Source: Porphyromonadaceae bacterium
GTDB taxonomy: Bacteria > Bacteroidota > Bacteroidia > Bacteroidales > UBA11471
DNA: 10,540 nucleotides
NCBI GenBank assembly: GCA_021199145.1
Contig: JAJQIP010000040.1
Coordinates: forward strand, 1-10,540
Reading direction: 5' to 3'
Within the stretch, counting starts at the first letter, position 1, and each line of letters starts with the position of its first letter. Positions 1 through 6,857 of this stretch are shown here, piece by piece. The notes beneath the pieces were generated by a model. It saw only the letters and a program-made list of their open reading frames with translations. It searched no databases and was not told the origin of the DNA. Both the position numbers and the translations under genes were made by a program.

Positions 1-34
1 CAACTTTTTATAGAATAAATCCTCGTATAATTTT

Positions 35-42
35 TATCTTTG
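35..42 (+). promoter_or_regulatory. Bacteroides-type -7 box for the RNA methyltransferase gene
   Basis: TATCTTTG matches the -7 consensus TAnnTTTG of the Bacteroidota primary sigma factor. It lies 24 nt before the ATG at 66 (last G to A of ATG), the same distance seen for three other genes here. The surrounding 12-mer TTTTTATCTTTG recurs exactly before the GH43 gene (8421-8432). No clear -33 TTTG is visible. Confidence 0.6.
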
Positions 43-48
43 GCAGAA

Positions 49-69
49 ATGAAATTCAACTATATATGA
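49..69 (+). other. Six-codon mini-ORF overlapping the methyltransferase start (speculative)
   Basis: ATG AAA TTC AAC TAT ATA TGA encodes MKFNYI. Its stop overlaps the next start as ATGA at 66-69. The ATG lies only about 1-3 nt from the expected transcription start. It may be chance. It is listed because an identically arranged mini-ORF precedes the GH43 gene. Confidence 0.2.
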
Positions 70-593
70 AGAAGAAGACAATTTTGGAATTGCAGCGAAT
101 CTCTCCTCAAGAGTTTAGAGAGGCAATTAAAACACCTTTGGTGGTGGTACTTGATAATGTACGCAGTCTGAATAATGTAGGCTCTATCTTCCGTACCAGT
201 GATGCGTTCAGAATATCAGCTATATATCTTTGCGGTATTACATCTACTCCTCCTCATCCAGATATTCATAAAACAGCTTTGGGAGCGGAAGATAGTGTAC
301 AGTGGTATTACAATAAGGAGACAGTTGATGTTATAAATCAACTTCACAAAGAAAATTATATAGTTTATGCTATAGAGCAGGTGGAAAATAGTATCTCTTT
401 GGAAAATTTGAATATAGACAGACAACAAAAATATGCCGTCATTTTTGGAAATGAGGTAAAGGGGGTGCAGCAGGAGGCGATAGACCGATGTGACGCTTGT
501 ATAGAGATACCTCAATATGGAACGAAGCACTCTTTGAATATAGCTGTAGCTGCCGGAATGGTGTTATGGGATTTTTTCAAACAGCTATTTTAA
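66..593 (+). CDS. SpoU/TrmH-family RNA 2'-O-methyltransferase
   Basis: A 175-aa cytoplasmic enzyme predicted to transfer a methyl group from S-adenosylmethionine to a ribose 2'-OH of tRNA or rRNA. The three SPOUT (trefoil-knot) motifs are all visible: motif 1 around residues 36-44 (NNVGSIFRT, with N37 and R43), motif 2 at 126-134 (VIFGNEVKG, with N129 and E130), and motif 3 at 148-165 (IPQYGTKHSLNIAVAAG). It lacks the N-terminal substrate-binding domain of the larger RlmB-type members, so it is a short, single-domain form. The target nucleotide cannot be read from the sequence. The ATG at 66 is preferred because it sits 24 nt after the -7 box; there is no good Shine-Dalgarno. The gene converges on the DUF4294 gene with a 23-bp gap. 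It is AT-rich and uses ATA codons, unlike sbcCD and the hydrolase genes further on. Confidence 0.93.
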   Translation: MKKKTILELQRISPQEFREAIKTPLVVVLDNVRSLNNVGSIFRTSDAFRISAIYLCGITSTPPHPDIHKTALGAEDSVQWYYNKETVDVINQLHKENYIVYAIEQVENSISLENLNIDRQQKYAVIFGNEVKGVQQEAIDRCDACIEIPQYGTKHSLNIAVAAGMVLWDFFKQLF

Positions 594-616
594 TATAGGG
601 TTCTATAAGAAGACGG

Positions 617-1213
617 TTAAAGTTGGCCGTTTTCAACTAAGATGACAATTTCTTCAAGCATTTTGTCTTTTCCTTCCGGTTCCCATTCTTTTCGTAAACT
701 GACTCCGAACATGGCTCCGAAAGTTTGCCAAAAAGAGGCTCTGAATCCTCCTAAAAAGGCTTTTATCAAATGATAAGACGATTGGTTGCATTCCCGGTCA
801 ATGAGGCGTATCAGTAATTTAGCTTGTTCGTAGGTGAAATCTTTTAGTATAGGTTTATACTCCTCGAACAACTCTTTTTCCATACGTTTGAGGTGTTTGC
901 TCCGTTGGTCTTCAGGGAGAGTCTGTATATATTCATAGGTCTCTATCAAGGCTTGATGTACCAGCTTGGCATAGGGTAACACTTTTTTTACGTTCCGCAC
1001 ATTCCTCCAATAGTATTCTTTCTCTTTCTGATTTTTGAACGTTCGTTTGGGAAAACAGTAGACGGGTTTCGTAATCACCAATATGGCGGTGTCTCCTTTT
1101 TCGGTCACAATATGGGTAATCCGTTGATAATAACGGGACGATTGGGCATATATGGCAGAACTATATAGGCCGATAAGAAGAAACAATATATAAAGTAGAC
1201 CCGTCTTTTTCAT
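617..1213 (-). CDS. DUF4294-like exported protein of unknown function
   Basis: A 198-aa protein with a clear N-terminal signal sequence: lysines at 2-3, a hydrophobic stretch at about 5-20, and probable cleavage after A23 (IYA-Q). The mature part is basic and mostly helical. It carries a conserved-looking core: KEKEYYWRNVRNVKKVLPYA (about residues 63-82), then LIRLIDRECNQSSYHLIK and FLGGFRASFWQTFG (about residues 133-170). This pattern matches my memory of the Bacteroidota DUF4294 family, which has no assigned function. It probably acts in the periplasm. The signal peptide fixes the start at 1213. The best -7 box (1219-1226) then lies only 6 nt before the ATG, which would give a leaderless or almost leaderless mRNA. 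It is convergent with the methyltransferase gene and shares its low GC content. Confidence 0.8.
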   Translation of the reverse strand: MKKTGLLYILFLLIGLYSSAIYAQSSRYYQRITHIVTEKGDTAILVITKPVYCFPKRTFKNQKEKEYYWRNVRNVKKVLPYAKLVHQALIETYEYIQTLPEDQRSKHLKRMEKELFEEYKPILKDFTYEQAKLLIRLIDRECNQSSYHLIKAFLGGFRASFWQTFGAMFGVSLRKEWEPEGKDKMLEEIVILVENGQL

Positions 1214-1218
1214 TTTTG

Positions 1219-1226
1219 CAAAAGTA
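1219..1226 (-). promoter_or_regulatory. Possible -7 box for the DUF4294 gene
   Basis: On the minus strand the sequence reads TACTTTTG, a full match to TAnnTTTG, followed by CAAAA and the ATG at 1213. No convincing -33 TTTG is seen at the usual spacing. If used, transcription would start at or within about 2 nt of the ATG. Confidence 0.4.
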
Positions 1227-1469
1227 GTGTAAAGTAGGGCATTGCTTACGAATAGCGATGTGAAAATTTCTATTTTTCTACACTTTAAATGTTGATAATA
1301 TATAAATAATCGGTTGGTAATTTTTCAAATAGTGTATATATTTATCTGTTTTTCAGTAAAATAATAAGATAATATAGAGTTATGAACAATTCGTTTTAAA
1401 ATGTAAATAACTATACGAGAATTTTCTTTACAGAGAAATATAAATACATAAGGTTTTCTTCGAAAATCG

Positions 1470-1477
1470 TATATTTG
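1470..1477 (+). promoter_or_regulatory. -7 box for the radical SAM gene
   Basis: TATATTTG matches TAnnTTTG and lies 23 nt before the ATG at 1500, predicting a leader of about 17-19 nt. No good -33 box is seen. AAAGGAG at 1492-1498 resembles a Shine-Dalgarno but leaves only one base before the ATG, too close to act in the usual way. Confidence 0.6.
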
Positions 1478-1499
1478 CGAGGATATAAAAAAAAGGAGA

Positions 1500-2279
1500 A
1501 TGGCAACAATTTTGTACAAGGACATAGTTTTTGGTCCGGTTCATAGTCGGCGGTTGGGAATTTCGTTGGGGGTGAATTTATTACCTGTTGATGGTAAGAT
1601 ATGCTCTTTCGATTGTCTGTATTGCGAATGTGGATACAATGCCGGACGGCGTTCCAACAGAGGTTTCCCTTCATGTGAAGAGGTCCGTTTAGCCCTGCAA
1701 AAACGGCTTTCCGATATGCGTGACCGTGGGGATAAATTAGATGTCATTACTTTTGCCGGCAATGGTGAACCTACGTTGCATCCTGAATTTGCCCAAGTGA
1801 TTGAAGATACAAGGAGTCTGCGTAATCTCTATTATCCGACAGCCAAAGTAAGTGTGCTTTCTAACGCCACCTGTATACACCGTCCCAATGTCTTTGCCGC
1901 TTTGCACAAGGTGGACAATAATATTCTCAAATTGGATGCTGGTTTGGATGTCACGGTGCGACGTATAAACCGACCGGTTTCCCCCTCTTTTTCCGTGGCT
2001 ACTTTGGTGGAAGAGTTATGTCGTTTCCAAGGGAATCTTATCATACAGTCGCTTTTCCTGCAGGGTGAACATGAGGGTTGTCTGTTGGACAATACGACCG
2101 AGGAGGAACTGTTACCGTGGATGGCAGCTATCCGTCGCATTGCCCCGAAAGAGGTGATGATTTATACCATTGACCGGGAAACTCCCGAAAAATCCCTGAA
2201 AAAGATTTCTCCCGAAAAATTGGACGAAATTGCCCGTCGTGTAGAGGCAATGGGGATAAAAACACAGGTGGCGTATTGA
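1500..2279 (+). CDS. Radical SAM protein (COG0731-like Fe-S oxidoreductase)
   Basis: A 259-aa protein predicted to bind a [4Fe-4S] cluster and cleave S-adenosylmethionine to a 5'-deoxyadenosyl radical. The cluster motif CSFDCLYC gives C35, C39 and C42 in CxxxCxxC spacing. It is preceded by FGPVHSRRLG (residues 11-20), a signature of the COG0731 group that also contains wyosine-base-related enzymes. An SAM-binding GGE-like element, AGNGEPTLHPEF, lies at about residues 85-96. Length fits a bare radical SAM barrel with no added C-terminal Fe-S domain. The bacterial members are poorly characterised, so no reaction or substrate is assigned. ATG 1500 is the only plausible start. The gene is monocistronic and ends 13 bp from the convergent end of sbcC, leaving almost no room for separate terminators. 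Confidence 0.85.
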   Translation: MATILYKDIVFGPVHSRRLGISLGVNLLPVDGKICSFDCLYCECGYNAGRRSNRGFPSCEEVRLALQKRLSDMRDRGDKLDVITFAGNGEPTLHPEFAQVIEDTRSLRNLYYPTAKVSVLSNATCIHRPNVFAALHKVDNNILKLDAGLDVTVRRINRPVSPSFSVATLVEELCRFQGNLIIQSLFLQGEHEGCLLDNTTEEELLPWMAAIRRIAPKEVMIYTIDRETPEKSLKKISPEKLDEIARRVEAMGIKTQVAY

Positions 2280-2292
2280 CCTGTAGGGAAAA

Positions 2293-5200
2293 TCATGCAC
2301 CGGTCACCTTTATCTGACTGCGACTATTGGCGAGACGGCATACCTGTATCTGGACGGGAATCCGTTCGGTCATCTCGGCTACATGGGAAATAACGCCGAT
2401 TTTACGGCCCTGTATTTGTAAATGGCCCAAGGCATCCATGGCCAGAGTGAGGGTTTCGGTATCGAGCGATCCGAATCCTTCATCAATAAAAAGAGACTCT
2501 ATATTCATGCGGTAGGAAGAGAGGGAGGAGAGTCCTAAAGCCAAAGCCAGGGAAATGAGGAAGGTTTCCCCTCCCGAAAGAGTATGGACGCTGCGTATCT
2601 CTCCCAACATGTCATTGTCACATACTTGTAAGGCCAGTCGGTCAGCCACTCGTTGCAAGGTATAGCGGGGCGAAAGGTCTTTTAGGTGCAAATTTGCATA
2701 AATCAGCAACCGGTCAAGGGTATATCCTTGGGCAATTCGGCGGAATTTGAATCCGTCCGCCGAACCGAACAGTTCATTCAGGGAAGCCCAGTTCTCTTTT
2801 TCTTGGAAGAGTTTCTCTTGTTGGATTTTTAGTTGTTGAATCTCTTCTTGATGGCGGATGTCCTCAGCGAGACGGGCGTTGATTTCTGCGATGCGGTTCT
2901 GGTCCGCTTTCTGTTGTTCCCTTAAGGTTTCGGATTGTTGTTGGAGCTCCTCCGGTTGGAGCGTGTCACTCTTCTCCTCTTTAGCTTCGTGTCGTCGCAC
3001 ATTTTCTATCCGCTCTTGGTAGGAGTTTTCAGTTGTCGTGACCTGTTTTTGCAGTTGGTTCAACCGCTCCTTTTCTTCAGTTATCCAAGTCGGGGTATAG
3101 GCCAATAGCTCTGCCAATCGTTGTCCGGTCAGGGTCGGATGGGTCAATAGCCAGTCATTAATCTCCCTTTCCTTTTCTTCATCTTTTTGTTGGAGGGAAG
3201 AAAGTTGTTGTTGCAGTTGCTTCCCTTTTCCGAGATTTTGTGTGTGCCGACGGCTCTCTTCGGCCCACTCTTTCTCTTTCTGGACTTTTGCCGCTTCAGC
3301 TATCTTCTCTTGGTGTTCTTGTCTTTCTTGGATTTCGTTTAGGGAGCGCCCCCCCAATACCTGAGAACGTTCCCGTACGAGGCGGTCTTGTTTCTCCTGT
3401 TCGACCTGTAGTTCTGCGGCACTCCTATTTTTAGCCTCCTCATATTGGTCCAGTTTCTTCTCTAGGTTAGGAAGCCCTTGACGAAGAGTCTGAATCTCAG
3501 TCTCCAGACGAAGGAGTTCCTCTTTTTTCTGATTCCAGGTTGCTGCAAAATGTTGGATGCGTTCACCCAACCGATTCTCCCTTTTCCATTGGGGAAGGAA
3601 AGTACCCAAAAGGCTGTTCAGGTTTTGCTCCATATCTTCCACCTGTCGGGTAATGGAGGGAATAAGGGTTTGGGAGCCCCCTTTCATCTGATTTATTTTC
3701 TCTACTTGTTGTTTGGCCTCTTGCAACCGGTCGGCATTCTCCTTTTTTTGTCGTTCTAACTCTTCGTATTGCAGGGCCTCTACCTTCTCGGCCGTGTAAA
3801 AATGGTGAGTGCTACCGCAAACCGGGCAGGGTTCTCCTTCTACCAGTGTGGCCCGCAAGAGGTAGACTTCCGATGGCCGTGCAGTTTCCAGACGTTGTTC
3901 TTCACGTTGCAATATCGATACTTCGTTCTCGGCTTGGGAAAGCTCTTGGCACAACTGTTGGTACAGTTGTTGTTGCTTTTGTAGTTCATCCCGCTGTTGT
4001 TCCCAAGAGAAAAAATCTTTTTGAATGACTTCGGCTTTAGTAACAATAGGTTCATATTCCTTTTGCCGCTGGATCCATTGGGATAGGAGTTCGACATTTT
4101 TCCCCTTTTCCGCAAGAGATTCGTCTATTTTTTTCTTTTGTACCTGCTCCTCTGCCCAGATCCGCTCATTCTCGGTATATAATTTTTGGATACGGGAAAG
4201 GCTTTCCCGTATCACTGCCAATTGTGTGTCAAGTTCCTGTGCCCGTGTCCGTTCTTCCGCACTATCTTCCCATTGCTGCTTCAACCGTTGCAACTGTTGT
4301 TCCGCCTCGTTTTTTTCTCTCTCTTGTCGGGCTAATTCCTCTTCTTGGCGACACCTCTCTTTTTCGCACACCGCCAGTTGTTCCGTTACCTTTTTTTTAT
4401 CGGCCAAAACGCCTTGCCATTCGTTGTAGGGGTCCCGGATTTCCTGTGCCAAATCATATTGTGTGATATTTTCTCGTCGGGCTTTGGCGTTCTCCCACTG
4501 TTGAAGAGCCGTCTGCCGATTGTTTTCCGCCTCTTTCAATAGGTTTTTGAGATTATGGTATTCACCAATCCATTGAAGTTGCAGCATGAGTTTTTTAAGA
4601 AGTGGCTCGATGGTTTGGAGGCTCTGTTGCCGAGAATCCCGCTCTTTCAAAAGGGCGGCAGACTCTTCGGCAGTTAGCAACGGGATGTGCTTTATTCTTT
4701 CCAAGAGTGCATCGTATTGTTCTTTCAATTCTTTGTGACGAGTGTAGATGGTTTTGGAGATTTGCGAGTAAATCTCACTTCCGGTCAGCTTTTCAAGCAG
4801 GTCAGCCTTCTCCTCTTCGGGGGCTTTGAGGAAGGCCGCAAAATCCCCCTGCGCCAAGAGGACCGCTCGGGTGAACTGTTCGAAAGAGAGGCCGAGCAGT
4901 TGGGTAATTCGTTGTAGAAGGTCGCTCTTTCCTCCTTGCTCCTCTTGTCCCGTATGGAGGTTATATAGACGTATCTCCGACGATTGTAACGAACCTTCGC
5001 TTCGGTTATGGGCCCGCCGCACCGACCAGCGGGAACGGTAACTCTCTCCATTGACCGCCAAAAAATCAGCCTCTGCATATCCTTCGCTTTTCCCCCGACG
5101 CAACAGCGAACGGCAATCGTTTTGTGAGAGAGTTTTGTCGAGGACATCGGGTAGCAGTACTCCGTTTTCTCTGGCTCGGTTCATGCGGGGAGTCTTATCG

Positions 5201-5364
5201 AAAAGAGCCAGGCAGAGTACATCGAGCAGAGTCGATTTCCCCGCCCCCGTAGGACCTGTAATGGCAAACAGCCCGGCCGAGAGGAGAGGTTCGCTCTGGA
5301 AATCCACGGCAAATTCTCCCTCAAACGATGCGATATTTTTCCCTCGGATAGCCAATATCTTCAT
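2293..5364 (-). CDS. sbcC: Exonuclease subunit SbcC (Rad50-like ATPase)
   Basis: A 1023-aa SMC/Rad50-type ATPase that partners SbcD to cut DNA hairpins and process blocked double-strand ends. The N-terminal half-domain has the Walker A GPTGAGKS at 37-44 and a Q-loop (AQGDF, Q172). Two long, glutamate- and glutamine-rich coiled-coil arms run from about 190 to 500 and from 530 to 860. Between them is the zinc hook CPVC at C513-C516, which dimerises through zinc. The C-terminal half-domain has the ABC signature LSGGE (929-933), Walker B LFIDE (958-962) with the D-loop GSLD following, and the switch histidine H994 (VISHVAEM). Every catalytic element is intact and the length is close to E. coli SbcC (about 1050 aa). 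The ATG overlaps the sbcD stop as ATGA, and a GGAGG lies 7 nt upstream, so translational coupling is likely. Confidence 0.97.
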   Translation of the reverse strand: MKILAIRGKNIASFEGEFAVDFQSEPLLSAGLFAITGPTGAGKSTLLDVLCLALFDKTPRMNRARENGVLLPDVLDKTLSQNDCRSLLRRGKSEGYAEADFLAVNGESYRSRWSVRRAHNRSEGSLQSSEIRLYNLHTGQEEQGGKSDLLQRITQLLGLSFEQFTRAVLLAQGDFAAFLKAPEEEKADLLEKLTGSEIYSQISKTIYTRHKELKEQYDALLERIKHIPLLTAEESAALLKERDSRQQSLQTIEPLLKKLMLQLQWIGEYHNLKNLLKEAENNRQTALQQWENAKARRENITQYDLAQEIRDPYNEWQGVLADKKKVTEQLAVCEKERCRQEEELARQEREKNEAEQQLQRLKQQWEDSAEERTRAQELDTQLAVIRESLSRIQKLYTENERIWAEEQVQKKKIDESLAEKGKNVELLSQWIQRQKEYEPIVTKAEVIQKDFFSWEQQRDELQKQQQLYQQLCQELSQAENEVSILQREEQRLETARPSEVYLLRATLVEGEPCPVCGSTHHFYTAEKVEALQYEELERQKKENADRLQEAKQQVEKINQMKGGSQTLIPSITRQVEDMEQNLNSLLGTFLPQWKRENRLGERIQHFAATWNQKKEELLRLETEIQTLRQGLPNLEKKLDQYEEAKNRSAAELQVEQEKQDRLVRERSQVLGGRSLNEIQERQEHQEKIAEAAKVQKEKEWAEESRRHTQNLGKGKQLQQQLSSLQQKDEEKEREINDWLLTHPTLTGQRLAELLAYTPTWITEEKERLNQLQKQVTTTENSYQERIENVRRHEAKEEKSDTLQPEELQQQSETLREQQKADQNRIAEINARLAEDIRHQEEIQQLKIQQEKLFQEKENWASLNELFGSADGFKFRRIAQGYTLDRLLIYANLHLKDLSPRYTLQRVADRLALQVCDNDMLGEIRSVHTLSGGETFLISLALALGLSSLSSYRMNIESLFIDEGFGSLDTETLTLAMDALGHLQIQGRKIGVISHVAEMTERIPVQIQVCRLANSRSQIKVTGA

Positions 5365-6545
5365 GGTTGTGCCTCCCGTATAGCTTGTTGCAACAATAGG
5401 AACAGTTCATCGGGCATCTTTTCGTGCCACCGTTTTTTATAGTAGTTCTGTGCGATTTTCAAAGGCGAAATTTCTTCTTCCTCTTTTCCGGAAATTTCGG
5501 GATTCCTTCGTTCTTCCGGACTCTCCGAAACTAACCGAGTCAACCGCACGGCCTTTCCCTGTAGGGCGGTTTCGATGCGTTGCCGCAAGGAGGGTTCAGG
5601 ACGGAAGAGGCGGACCCGTATTTCCAGATAGGGTGAGAGATGGTCGGGCAGGCCGTCGGGCAGTTGTCCGATAACTTCAAAGACAGTTCCCGTATCTCCT
5701 TGGATGGACAAAAGGGGTACGGGCGGAGTAAAGGGCAGGAACTCGATTTTTCTTTCCGTCCCCTCTAAAGTGAGACATACCACTCCGTGGCGGTTGTTCT
5801 TTTCGACAAACGACATGGGAAGGGGTGCTCCGGCATACCGCACATTTTCCCGTCGGGAGACCTGTTGTGCACGGTGCAGATGACCTAAGGCCACATAGGC
5901 GATATCTGGTCTGAAAACAGAGGGGGGAACACATTCCAGTCCTCCGATGATAGTCCGTTCCGCTTGGTCATTTTCTGAAATTTCCGCTCCCGTGGCCTGC
6001 AAATGGCCCATGACAATCACCGGTTTGTCAGTTGGGAAAAGGCGTTGATACAACGCTTCATAGAGTGCTCCTACTCCTTGGGCATAGGTTTCGGCTGGGG
6101 GATAGTCGCCTTGTCGCAGATAGGGGACGGCTAGGCAATAGGCCTCCGGATTTTCTCCGTTTCCCAAAGGAATAATCAGCCGTGCGAAATCTATCTCTCC
6201 CGACACTTTCCGGCGGACGGTTCCCCGCACCGTCACGTGCAGCTCTTCCAATAGGGGATTGGGGGCTTCAAGTCGGGCGGCCGAGTCGTGGTTACCGGCA
6301 ATGACAACTACCTGCAAGTGGGGATTTTCCTCGGTAATCCGTCGGATAAAGCGGTAGAAAAGCTGTTGAGCCGCTGCTGATGGGTTGGGGGTGTCAAATA
6401 CATCCCCGGAGAGGAGAAGCACATCGGCCGACACCTGTCGGATTTGTCCGCATAACCAATCTAGAAAAATTTCATGCTCTTCCCGACGGTCATACGAAAA
6501 GAAAGTCTGCCCCAAATGCCAATCAGCGGTATGAATAATTTTCAT
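5361..6545 (-). CDS. sbcD: Exonuclease subunit SbcD (Mre11-like nuclease)
   Basis: A metallophosphoesterase-fold nuclease of 394 aa that supplies the Mn-dependent cutting activity of the SbcCD complex. Metal-binding motifs are in order: DWH near the N-terminus (D8, H10), SGDVFD (D48), GNHD (N85, H86), GHLQ (H181) and GHLH (H222, H224). The C-terminal part would carry the capping domain and the SbcC-binding tail. The frame is open upstream to an ATG at 6566, but I choose the ATG at 6545. The family begins MKIIHTADWHLG, the promoter's expected start point falls at about 6562-6564, and the leader length then matches its neighbours. It is the first gene of the sbcD-sbcC operon, the same order as in E. 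coli. Confidence 0.96.
   Translation of the reverse strand: MKIIHTADWHLGQTFFSYDRREEHEIFLDWLCGQIRQVSADVLLLSGDVFDTPNPSAAAQQLFYRFIRRITEENPHLQVVVIAGNHDSAARLEAPNPLLEELHVTVRGTVRRKVSGEIDFARLIIPLGNGENPEAYCLAVPYLRQGDYPPAETYAQGVGALYEALYQRLFPTDKPVIVMGHLQATGAEISENDQAERTIIGGLECVPPSVFRPDIAYVALGHLHRAQQVSRRENVRYAGAPLPMSFVEKNNRHGVVCLTLEGTERKIEFLPFTPPVPLLSIQGDTGTVFEVIGQLPDGLPDHLSPYLEIRVRLFRPEPSLRQRIETALQGKAVRLTRLVSESPEERRNPEISGKEEEEISPLKIAQNYYKKRWHEKMPDELFLLLQQAIREAQP
5372..5376 (-). promoter_or_regulatory. Shine-Dalgarno of sbcC within the end of sbcD
   Basis: On the minus strand GGAGG is followed by 7 nt and then the sbcC ATG. It is the only well-spaced Shine-Dalgarno in the window. It fixes the sbcC start and lies inside the sbcD coding region, as expected for a coupled operon. 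Confidence 0.7.
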
Positions 6546-6567
6546 GGAGAGGATATAACTAAACATA

Positions 6568-6599
6568 CAAATATAGGAAATTCGGAAGAGAATCCCAAG
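6568..6599 (-). promoter_or_regulatory. Promoter of the sbcDC operon
   Basis: On the minus strand a -33-like CTTG (6599-6596) is followed, after 20 nt, by TATATTTG (6575-6568), a full -7 match. The G-to-ATG distance is 23 nt when sbcD starts at 6545. This supports that start over the ATG at 6566, which would sit just upstream of the transcription start. Confidence 0.6.
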
Positions 6600-6683
6600 G
6601 GGAAATGAGGAGATGAGTCGGGTGATACACCTGCTTGTCTCAAAATTTTTGGCGAAACATTAGGCAAATTCAAAAAAAGCGCC

Positions 6684-6691
6684 TACATTTG
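6684..6691 (+). promoter_or_regulatory. -7 box of the tRNA-Phe gene
   Basis: TACATTTG matches TAnnTTTG and lies 17 nt before the mature tRNA 5' end, the same distance as for the tRNA-Pro gene. A weak -33-like TTAG lies 20 nt upstream (6660-6663). Confidence 0.6.
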
Positions 6692-6707
6692 CCCCCACCA
6701 AAAATAG

Positions 6708-6780
6708 GGTGCCATAGCTCAGATGGTAGAGCAAAGGACTGAAAATCCTTGTGTCCCCGGTTCGATTCCTGGTGGCACCA
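6708..6780 (+). tRNA. tRNA-Phe(GAA)
   Basis: A 73-nt tRNA folds by eye into a full cloverleaf. The acceptor GGTGCCA pairs with TGGCACC, the D stem GCTC with GAGC, the anticodon stem AAGGA with TCCTT, and the T stem CCCGG with CCTGG (one G-U pair) around TTCGATT. The anticodon loop CTGAAAA gives GAA, reading phenylalanine codons UUC and UUU. The discriminator is A6780. The 3' CCA is not encoded (ACA follows), so it must be added by the nucleotidyltransferase. The gene has its own promoter and terminator. Confidence 0.97.
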
Positions 6781-6784
6781 CATG

Positions 6785-6825
6785 ATAATCAGGGAGTTAT
6801 TTTATATAACTCCCTGATTATTTTT
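6785..6825 (+). terminator. Intrinsic terminator of tRNA-Phe
   Basis: A perfect 16-bp inverted repeat (6785-6800 and 6806-6821) with a TTTAT loop is followed by a run of T up to 6825. It starts 4 nt after the tRNA. The same hairpin lies 37 bp beyond the stop of the convergent GH28 gene, but on that strand it has no T-run, so it is mainly a plus-strand terminator. Confidence 0.85.
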
Positions 6826-6857
6826 ATTATCTATATCCCTTCAAGTCGATGGAAATT

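Larger units (their letters stand above)
1214..1499. other. AT-rich divergent intergenic region
   Basis: This 286-bp spacer separates the divergent DUF4294 and radical SAM genes. Apart from one -7 box at each end, I see only A/T-rich sequence. There are no long repeats, RNA genes or strong hairpins, and the only open frames are short shadows. Confidence 0.7.

Noticed and set aside
594..640. Possible terminator between the convergent methyltransferase and DUF4294 genes
   Set aside because: Only a 4-bp ACGG/CCGT stem with a short T-run is visible, too weak to call.
3240..5383. Many plus-strand ORFs opposite sbcC
   Set aside because: They are shadows of the sbcC coiled-coil codons. None has a recognisable motif or initiation signal.
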